In this document: positions 6,071 to 11,450 of the stretch, piece after piece | How the letters are laid out: every line of letters starts with the position of its first letter | How positions within the stretch are numbered: position 1 is the first letter of the stretch | Assembly: GCA_937900305.1 (NCBI GenBank) | Contig: CALCCV010000372.1 | Coordinates: forward strand, 1 to 11,450 | DNA: 11,450 nt | Reading direction: 5' to 3' | Origin: an uncultured Pseudobdellovibrionaceae bacterium | GTDB taxonomy: Bacteria; Bdellovibrionota; Bdellovibrionia; Bdellovibrionales; Bdellovibrionaceae | Made by a program: the position numbers and the translations under genes | The notes under the pieces: model-generated | Told to the model about the DNA's origin: nothing | What the model saw: the letters and a program-made list of their open reading frames with translations, nothing else | Databases searched by the model: none

Positions 6071-8104
6071 CTATTCGTAACGAAGGGCTTCGATGGGTGA
6101 AAGCTGGGAGGCCTGCCGGGCTGGCCAAATACCAAACACAACACCCACCAGAAAAGAAAACGAAAATGACACAGCCACAGCGCCAACCGATGTTACAGCC
6201 GCGAAACCCAGGCTCTGTTCACTGAAGCTTGCAAGGAAAAGACCTAGCAGAATTCCGAAAACTCCTCCGAGCAAACCGATTAAAACTGATTCGACCAAGA
6301 ATTGAGAGAGAACGTCATTTTTTTTGCCACCGAGAGCTTTGCGCAGACCCACTTCGCGCGTGCGTTCTTTCACCGACACGAACATGACATTCATAATTCC
6401 GATTCCACCCACCAGTAGTGAAACGGCAGCTATGGCTTGCAACATAGAGGTGATGATGCGGGTGGTTTGATCATAAAGTTCTTTCACGTCGTTTGAATTG
6501 CGAACAATGAAGTCATTGTCATCATTTGGTTCGAGTCGACGGAGCTCGTGTAAATACGTGGTCAGCAGATCCTGCAGCTGAACAAGATCTTCGGAAGAAT
6601 TTGCGGCGACGGTGATGGTGTGGATAGTCCTTCGACCCAAGACTCTTTGCAAAGCCGTGCGCAGAGGCACGATGACGATGTCGTCTCGATCTTTGAAAGA
6701 GTTCGCGCCCTTAGCAGGTAAGACACCGATCACTTCATAATCGACCCGATTGAGTTTGATCAGCGAACCCACAGCCCTGCCATTGTCGCCAAAAAGATTG
6801 CGAGCGACAGTGGGTCCGATCAAAGCGACTTTGGCGCGGGTGAGATCTTCTTCTTCCGAAAAAAATCGCCCTTCACTGGGCGTTAAACTTAAAAGATCTT
6901 TGACTTCGGGTGTGGCTCCCATCAATTCCGGCGCCGAACGATTTGCACCATTTGCGACTGTGACATTGCCATAAACCTGCGCGTCGACTCCTCGAACACT
7001 TGGCAAGGTCTGGGCGTAGGTCTTCAGGCGCAAAAAATCTTCATGAGTGAAATTGCGAGTTTCGTTCGGATTGCCACCCTTTGCACTTTTGGGTGGTGTC
7101 GCACGCACATTCAATAAGTTTGTTCCCAAACTTTCAATTTGAGTGGCGATGGCTTTGCGCGCGCCGGTGCCCACGGCCATCATTGCCATAAATGAAGCTA
7201 TCCCGATCACGACTCCGAGGGTCGCAAGGCCGGTGCGAAGTTTGTTTAACATCAGGGATGTCAAAGCCATTCGAGCATTTTCTTGAAGGCGAAATAATCG
7301 GTTTCGAAAACTGGGAGGTGGTTTGGCCAATTCTAAATCTGCTTTCAAATTTTTCCCGCGAGACTGTGCAAATCTCACCAGCGGAGTCTGCAGAACTTGA
7401 TCACTAAAAACTTTTCCATCTTTGATGGTGATGAGGCGTCGCGCTCGATGGGCCACTTCGGACTCGTGGGTGACGATGATAATCGTTGTCCCTTGGCGAT
7501 TGAGCTCATCAAACATATTTAATATCTCTTCCGACTGCTGCGAAGAGATATTGCCAGTTGGTTCATCGGCAAGAATCAGACGGGGACTGTTGGCCAAGGC
7601 GCGAGCGATGGCCACGCGCTGTTGCTGACCGCCCGAAAGCTGGTGCGGTTTGTGCTCCAGACGATCACCCAATCCCACCTGTTGCAGAAGTGCCTTTGCT
7701 CGATCGTGCGGTGAGATTTGGCCCGCGTACAGCAATGGCAACGAGACATTGTCCAAAGAGCTCGTCCTCGGTAAGAGATTAAAAAATTGAAAAACAAAGC
7801 CAATTTTCTGAAGTCGCAATTCAGCCCAGGCGTCTTCGTTGAGTTGACCCACGTCGACATTGTCGATTCGATGGTCGCCGGAAGTTTTTTGATCAAGCAG
7901 TCCCAAGATCTGCAGCAGTGTACTTTTGCCGCTGCCACTGGGGCCCATGATGCTGACAAACTCCCCGGCCTCGATGGTGAGATTGATTCCTTGCAGAGCG
8001 TGGACCTTCGTCGCCTCGTCACCGTGACTCTGATAGATTTTGTGAAGATCGTGAAGGTGGATCAGAGGGTGGGAAGTCGCCACAGAAATTATCTCGGTAT
8101 CCAT
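6071..8104 (-). CDS. macB: MacB-type ABC transporter, ATPase fused to permease
   Basis: This 677-residue protein has the MacB architecture. An N-terminal ATPase carries GPSGSGKST (54-62, Walker A), Q-loop Gln106, LSGGQ (156-160), LILADEP (176-182, Walker B with Glu181) and H-loop His213. A linker leads to TM1 (about 291-313), a large periplasmic MacB_PCD domain (about 314-550), TM2 (553-577), the cytoplasmic RTREVGLRKALGG (581-593), TM3 (601-627) and TM4 (636-661). It ends in PARQASQLSPIEALRYE. MacB proteins act as mechanotransmission pumps: ATP turnover in the cytoplasm drives periplasmic substrates out through an adaptor and a TolC-like channel. The D-loop reads GNISS where MacB normally has GNLDS, so the conserved Asp is absent. 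The gene starts 14 nt after the adaptor gene; its own Shine-Dalgarno sequence is weak. The family is secure, the symbol is by similarity, and the substrate is unknown. Confidence 0.93.
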   Translation of the reverse strand: MDTEIISVATSHPLIHLHDLHKIYQSHGDEATKVHALQGINLTIEAGEFVSIMGPSGSGKSTLLQILGLLDQKTSGDHRIDNVDVGQLNEDAWAELRLQKIGFVFQFFNLLPRTSSLDNVSLPLLYAGQISPHDRAKALLQQVGLGDRLEHKPHQLSGGQQQRVAIARALANSPRLILADEPTGNISSQQSEEILNMFDELNRQGTTIIIVTHESEVAHRARRLITIKDGKVFSDQVLQTPLVRFAQSRGKNLKADLELAKPPPSFRNRLFRLQENARMALTSLMLNKLRTGLATLGVVIGIASFMAMMAVGTGARKAIATQIESLGTNLLNVRATPPKSAKGGNPNETRNFTHEDFLRLKTYAQTLPSVRGVDAQVYGNVTVANGANRSAPELMGATPEVKDLLSLTPSEGRFFSEEEDLTRAKVALIGPTVARNLFGDNGRAVGSLIKLNRVDYEVIGVLPAKGANSFKDRDDIVIVPLRTALQRVLGRRTIHTITVAANSSEDLVQLQDLLTTYLHELRRLEPNDDNDFIVRNSNDVKELYDQTTRIITSMLQAIAAVSLLVGGIGIMNVMFVSVKERTREVGLRKALGGKKNDVLSQFLVESVLIGLLGGVFGILLGLFLASFSEQSLGFAAVTSVGAVAVSFSFSFLVGVVFGIWPARQASQLSPIEALRYE

Positions 8105-8118
8105 TGATTTACCGATTC

Positions 8119-9072
8119 TTATTGTCGCCGAAACAGGCCGAAACCAGTTTTCGAGGACTTTAAAGGTTCAAGTTGCTGCATTAAAACGATGTCGTTTTCT
8201 GAGAGCGCGCCTTCGACGGTGACAAATTCGCCATTTGAAAGACCCAGCTTAACCACTCGATTTTCTGATTGGCTTTCAGAGGCATCACTTCCTTTTTTGA
8301 CCATCAAGTTGACCTGGGTATTTTGTTTTCCACCGGCAATCCAACTTGGCAACAACAGCGTGTTAGGTTTGTCGAGAAGGATGTGCTCAACCGAAATGGA
8401 CATGCCAGAGCGAAGGACTAAGTCCATTTCAGCTTGTGGTTCAAGCGTGACGGGGTAGGTGGTGATGTTATTTGTTGATGTGGATTGGTGGCCGATGCGT
8501 TTCACTTTGGCTTCGAACCAGTTTTCGGGATACGCATCTATTTTCACTCTGGCTGATTGACCAACCACGATCTTCCCCAAGTCGGTTTCGTCCAAATTTG
8601 AAATGAAGATCAGTCGATCGTTGAGTTCAAACAGTGCCGTGTCTAGCCCAACGGACTGGCCTCTCGCTGCACCACGCATAAGGACCTGACCGCCTTCGGG
8701 TGCAAGTATCGGAGTCGGTTTGTACATTTCCGTGAATTCTTTCACCTGACTTTGCGAAAGTTTTTGGGTGCTGATCGAATCCATCATGGCGGCGCGCTCT
8801 TGCGAGCTCATCCACGCCAGGATTTGGCCTTTTTTAACGGATTCCCCGTCGCCCACCAAAACTTCGTCGATGCGACCAGGAACTGGAGAAGAGATGACAA
8901 TTTTATTTTCGGGCTGAATGACACCGGTGGAAGAGACTTTGAGAATAAACTCAGAGCGGATAGGTTTGACTTCTTGGTAAGAGATCAGTTTTGCGCCTGA
9001 AAGGGAGCTGAAATTCATATAGGCCAAGATCAGCACTGCGCTGCCCGCTAGAATCATCACCCCTTTTTTCAC
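8119..9072 (-). CDS. macA: MacA-like periplasmic adaptor (HlyD family), short hairpin
   Basis: This 317-residue membrane-fusion/adaptor protein would bridge the MacB-type transporter and the outer-membrane factor. The N-terminal anchor is about 4-22. Two lipoyl half-motifs are visible: SSPVPGRIDEVLVGDGESVKKG (61-82) and ILAPEGGQVLMRGAARGQSVG (122-142). They are followed by a beta-barrel domain with LDETDLGKIVVGQSARVKID (160-179) and a membrane-proximal domain from about 230. Only about 32 residues (89-120) separate the lipoyl halves, against roughly 85 in E. coli MacA, so the coiled-coil hairpin is largely missing. This explains the short overall length. The start is GTG at 9072, chosen because GGGAGG lies 6 nt upstream; it follows the TolC-like stop after one base. 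An ATG five codons in is less well placed. Confidence 0.88.
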   Translation of the reverse strand: MKKGVMILAGSAVLILAYMNFSSLSGAKLISYQEVKPIRSEFILKVSSTGVIQPENKIVISSPVPGRIDEVLVGDGESVKKGQILAWMSSQERAAMMDSISTQKLSQSQVKEFTEMYKPTPILAPEGGQVLMRGAARGQSVGLDTALFELNDRLIFISNLDETDLGKIVVGQSARVKIDAYPENWFEAKVKRIGHQSTSTNNITTYPVTLEPQAEMDLVLRSGMSISVEHILLDKPNTLLLPSWIAGGKQNTQVNLMVKKGSDASESQSENRVVKLGLSNGEFVTVEGALSENDIVLMQQLEPLKSSKTGFGLFRRQ

Positions 9073-9073
9073 G

Positions 9074-10396
9074 TCAATCCTCCCAACGAACTCCAGCCAC
9101 CCGCTCGAGTTCCGCTCGCTGTTTTAGCAAGGCGGACTCGATGTCCAAAAAATCACCCTCAACTTCCGCCAGTTTGGTCTGTGCAACTTCCCAGTCGGCA
9201 TACTTGCGAGTTCCGTTCTGATATTGAGACGTCACCGTCTCTGAACGAATCTTCAAGATGCGCCTCTCTTCGGCTTTGTTCAAGTAACGGGCCTGCAAGA
9301 GCTGGAACTGGCGAGATTCTTTTTCCAAATCTAGTTTTAACTGAGCGAGCGAATTTTGTCGATATTGCTGGGAGGCGATCAAAGTTTGGTGAGCAGAATC
9401 TACACTGCTGCGGGTGGCGCCGCCGGCAAAAAGATTCCAGGTTAACGTCAGTTGCACTTGTTCTTTGTTGTAGCGGCTTTCGGCCAGTGGAGGCAGGTCG
9501 GTGTGAGTAAATCCCCTTCGGTAATCGAGCGAGAGGGTGGGCAAAAAACTTGATCTGGCCTGCGTGACCAGAGCTTCGCTCTCTTTGACCGAGGCTCGCA
9601 TCAACTGGCTTTGGGGATGGCTTAGCAGCTTCTCATCGCTGATGGGCTTGTTTAAAGCGGGAGACTCTTTCAAAAAATCTTCGGGTGAAAGCGAAATTTG
9701 GCGGCGTGAAAGCGAAGTTCCCAGCAACTCGCTCAAGCGATGCAGAGATTCGATGAATTCAAGTTGAGAGCTTTGCCACTCCAGATCCGCTGACTTTTTT
9801 TGGACATCCAAGAGGTCGACGGCCCACTTGCCCTCTAGGCCGGAGTCATATTTCAGCCGAACCAGTTGGAGATTTTTTTGCAAACGATCTGAAAGATCTT
9901 TGAAGTACGTAGATTTTTTTTGAAGATGCCACGCCTGAAAAAACTCTTGGCGGGCTCGGGCTCTGACCGAAATTTCTTCCAACTCAAGTTTGGCTTGGGC
10001 ACGGTTGAGTTTGGCCTCGCTCTCGGACTGTTTGCCGACGGTGGCGAAGCCTCGAAAGAGATTTTGTGAAAGGACGAGATAGCCGTCTCGGGATTTTGCG
10101 GTTTCTCCCTTAAATTCGTCCGAAGTTTCTTGGCCCTGGGTGACCTGCAAGTCCAATGAAGGTAGCCATTCTGCTCGTGAAACACCTAAGTTTTCGCTCT
10201 GGGCCTGGACTTCTGCGCGCAAAGCTCTGAGAGAGTCATTGTTGAGCTCCTTGCCGAGGGCCACCACCTGTGTCCAGGTTAACTCTTCAGTCGAAGGTTT
10301 CATTAAAACAGAAGGAGCCTCGGCAGATTCTGCGGAAGCTCCTAAAAAACACAGCGGCGGTGCGATCGCCAGAGCGATCCAAGTCCGAAGTTTCAG
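9074..10396 (-). CDS. TolC-family outer-membrane efflux protein, apparent CTG start
   Basis: This is an outer-membrane factor with two repeated OEP (TolC) domains, 440 residues from the proposed start, close to usual family size. Long heptad-like helices are visible, such as SESEAKLNRAQAKLELEEI and the C-terminal AEVEGDFLDIESALLKQRAELERVAG. Strand-like segments include GYLVLSQNLFRG and QVQLTLTWNLFAGG, the second of each repeat pair. It would form the trimeric exit duct for the neighbouring adaptor and MacB-type pump. The first in-frame ATG (10303) lies after what is clearly a signal peptide. Extending upstream gives LKLRTWIALAIAPPLCFLGA then SA before ESAEAPS, with no ATG, GTG or TTG before an in-frame TGA. 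A CTG at 10396-10394 follows AAGGAG by 7 nt and is the best start. The upstream gene's TAA overlaps this AAGGAG, so translation is probably coupled. Confidence 0.85.
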   Translation of the reverse strand: MKLRTWIALAIAPPLCFLGASAESAEAPSVLMKPSTEELTWTQVVALGKELNNDSLRALRAEVQAQSENLGVSRAEWLPSLDLQVTQGQETSDEFKGETAKSRDGYLVLSQNLFRGFATVGKQSESEAKLNRAQAKLELEEISVRARARQEFFQAWHLQKKSTYFKDLSDRLQKNLQLVRLKYDSGLEGKWAVDLLDVQKKSADLEWQSSQLEFIESLHRLSELLGTSLSRRQISLSPEDFLKESPALNKPISDEKLLSHPQSQLMRASVKESEALVTQARSSFLPTLSLDYRRGFTHTDLPPLAESRYNKEQVQLTLTWNLFAGGATRSSVDSAHQTLIASQQYRQNSLAQLKLDLEKESRQFQLLQARYLNKAEERRILKIRSETVTSQYQNGTRKYADWEVAQTKLAEVEGDFLDIESALLKQRAELERVAGVRWED

Positions 10397-10410
10397 ACGT
10401 CATCTCCTTA
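10394..10410 (-). promoter_or_regulatory. Stop/Shine-Dalgarno/CTG junction at the tolC-like gene
   Basis: On the minus strand the bases read TAAGGAG, then ATGACGT, then CTG. TAA ends the preceding gene, AAGGAG is a consensus ribosome binding site, and CTG follows it after 7 nt, in frame with a full signal peptide. The ATG directly abutting AAGGAG leaves no spacing and is in another frame. This decides the start of the outer-membrane factor. Confidence 0.6.
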
Positions 10411-11046
10411 TTGCTCGTCGGCAACTTCTTCGAGGTCACCTTTGAGATCAAAGGTGAGAGTTTGAACAAAAACTTTCACTTTGTGTGAGTAGTGAATTTT
10501 TGCCCACATCAATTTACCTTGGCCCATATTAAAGATGGTATTTCGGCGTTGGCTATCAGTTTCGAGAAAAATCGTGATGGGTCGGAAAGGTTCGGGATCA
10601 TTGCCAGCCACTTTAGCCACAATTTTGAATGGCGCTAAGGTGCCCTGCTTGGGAAGGCGCGTGATGGTGATGTCATTTTTTAAATTTGGGGCGCTAGCTT
10701 GTGGAATGGCGGAGTAAGTTTTTTGAGCGCCTTCGGCGAAGGCCAACAACGCGTCTTCTTTCAACGCATCTTTTGGCAAGTTGAGATTCATGTTGATTTT
10801 TTGAAAGCCCGCAACCGTCGTGCAAAGTTTCGCTTTGATTTTTGTGAGGGCATAAGACTGGCTACCGGCAGTTCCTGGAGCGATCACAAATTTAGTATTT
10901 ACGGGCTGGTGGGCGGCATCGTCACAAGACTCAACAATATTTTGTGAGCCAGCGATGTGATATTTGAAAACGAGTTCGGCTTGGGCCGTGGTCGCCGTCA
11001 GTGCGAGCCCGAGAGTCAGAATTTTTGCAGTGTTTTTCAGTTTCAT
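10408..11046 (-). CDS. Secreted protein of unknown function, first gene of export operon
   Basis: This 212-residue protein has a clear signal peptide (MKLKNTAKIL, hydrophobic core, TAQA) with cleavage probably after Ala23. The mature protein of about 189 residues is not recognised. It starts ELVFKYHIAGSQNIVESC and holds two Cys (C41, C75) that may form a disulfide. Segments look beta-rich (ITIFLET 157-163, VKVFVQTLTFDLKG 190-203), and the C-terminus is acidic (DLEEVADEQ). No lipobox or membrane helix is present, so it is likely periplasmic, or exported further. AAGGAG precedes the ATG by 4 nt. Its stop overlaps the ribosome binding site of the TolC-like gene, so it leads the operon. It could be an accessory part or a substrate of the export system; neither can be shown here. 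Confidence 0.7.
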   Translation of the reverse strand: MKLKNTAKILTLGLALTATTAQAELVFKYHIAGSQNIVESCDDAAHQPVNTKFVIAPGTAGSQSYALTKIKAKLCTTVAGFQKINMNLNLPKDALKEDALLAFAEGAQKTYSAIPQASAPNLKNDITITRLPKQGTLAPFKIVAKVAGNDPEPFRPITIFLETDSQRRNTIFNMGQGKLMWAKIHYSHKVKVFVQTLTFDLKGDLEEVADEQ

Positions 11047-11094
11047 AAATCTCCTTAAAGGGTGTTGGTAATTGTTGGTTTATTATTTAATAAT
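11047..11094 (-). promoter_or_regulatory. AT-rich gap upstream of the export operon
   Basis: This 48-bp gap has AAGGAG (11051-11056 on the minus strand) for the secreted-protein gene and an AT-rich, near-palindromic stretch around 11080-11094 (ATTATTAAATAAT). That part could carry a -10 element, but no -35 match is clear, and the operon may instead be read from the truncated gene upstream. No terminator hairpin is seen. Confidence 0.3.
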
Positions 11095-11415
11095 CTAAAT
11101 AGGGGTTGGTTTTTCTGTTTTTTTGAAATTCAGCAGACCCTTCAGGCGCAGGTAACCGATATAAAGATAAGTGTGAAAATAGAGTGGCAAGGTTCGTGCA
11201 ATCTCGCTCTTCACCGTGTTGTGTTTGTAAATAACAGCCGGGATCCATCGGCGCAAGAGAAGCTCCGAGACCTGAATGTTCGGTAGGATATAGATATTCA
11301 AGGCTTGGATAGGATGAATGGGTTGAACTAGCATTTTGCGAAAACTGAGGACGGAACTGAATCCCATAAAACCTTTGGTTTCAAATCCCTCTATGCCCGA
11401 TTCAGATAAGACTCG
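11095..11415 (-). CDS. C-terminal fragment of an unrecognised protein, cut at contig end
   Basis: About 106 genomic codons are left, ending at a TAG at 11095-11097. The frame stays open to 11430, but everything beyond 11415 is sequencing adapter, so the apparent GTG start at 11430 and the first residues MLFRS are artefacts. The true gene begins beyond the contig. The fragment contains GFMGFSSVLSFRKML, PIHPIQALNIYILP and RRWIPAVIYKHN, with aromatic-rich YFHTYLYIGYLRLKGLLNF near the end and a basic tail. The family is not recognised; an enzyme C-terminus or membrane-associated segment are both possible. It lies 48 nt upstream of the secreted-protein gene on the same strand and might share its transcript. 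Confidence 0.55.
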   Translation of the reverse strand, partial: RVLSESGIEGFETKGFMGFSSVLSFRKMLVQPIHPIQALNIYILPNIQVSELLLRRWIPAVIYKHNTVKSEIARTLPLYFHTYLYIGYLRLKGLLNFKKTEKPTPI

Positions 11416-11450
11416 AGATCGGAAGAGCACACGTCTGAACTCCAGTCACG
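11416..11450 (+). other. Illumina TruSeq adapter sequence (assembly artefact)
   Basis: From 11416 the sequence reads AGATCGGAAGAGC and continues through 11449 exactly as the TruSeq read-1 3' adapter. The last base would be the first base of an index. This is read-through from untrimmed reads left at the end of a contig and not part of the genome. Confidence 0.98.

Noticed and set aside
6064..6186. Longer N-terminus for the FkbM methyltransferase (ATG at 6186)
   Set aside because: It would overlap the end of the MacB gene by over 100 bp and adds a Trp/Phe/Pro-rich stretch not found in the family; the ATG at 6063 has its own ribosome binding site.
10287..10469. 60-codon minus-strand ORF across the TolC-like gene start
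   Set aside because: It is out of frame with both flanking genes, lacks a plausible ribosome binding site and covers the stretch that encodes the signal peptide in the other frame.

Overview
The window is bacterial chromosomal DNA, densely packed with genes, most of them on the minus strand. No rRNA, tRNA, IS element, phage gene or CRISPR array was found. The mix suggests a Gram-negative bacterium of the Bdellovibrionota or a related delta-proteobacterial group. Supporting points are an AgmX/PglI-type C-terminal domain protein, many secreted or membrane-anchored proteins of unknown function, a 3D-domain (MltA-like) lipoprotein, and a MacB/adaptor/TolC export set. This placement is inference; no taxonomic marker gene is present.

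Left part (1-2084): the start of a probable ABC permease runs off the left edge. It follows a lipoprotein substrate-binding protein of the Fe(III)-type family whose N-terminus is built from four 15-bp tandem repeats. A ~390 bp stretch upstream holds one doubtful 84-codon ORF and a small perfect palindrome. A divergent plus-strand gene then encodes a membrane-anchored AgmX/PglI-like protein.

Middle (2121-4648), all minus strand: a sniffer/CsgA-like short-chain dehydrogenase; a small outer-membrane beta-barrel candidate with a 24-bp inverted repeat just upstream; and a 3D-domain lipoprotein. The lipoprotein gene is preceded by an unusually long leader with a TATAAT box, an inverted repeat and a 28-codon small ORF with a strong Shine-Dalgarno sequence.

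Right part (4649-11046): a tight minus-strand gene cluster, read from right to left. The order is a secreted protein of unknown function, a TolC-like outer-membrane factor (apparently starting at CTG), a MacA-like adaptor with a very short hairpin, a MacB-type ABC transporter, an FkbM-type methyltransferase and an anchored protein of unknown function. Junctions are 1 to 26 nt, and several stop codons overlap or adjoin the next Shine-Dalgarno sequence, so these six genes are probably one operon. The set looks like an export or envelope system of MacAB-TolC type with a dedicated methyltransferase and two accessory envelope proteins. Its substrate cannot be told from the sequence.

The right end (11416-11450) is not genomic. 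It is Illumina TruSeq read-through adapter, so the last ORF is cut at the contig end and its apparent start lies in the adapter.
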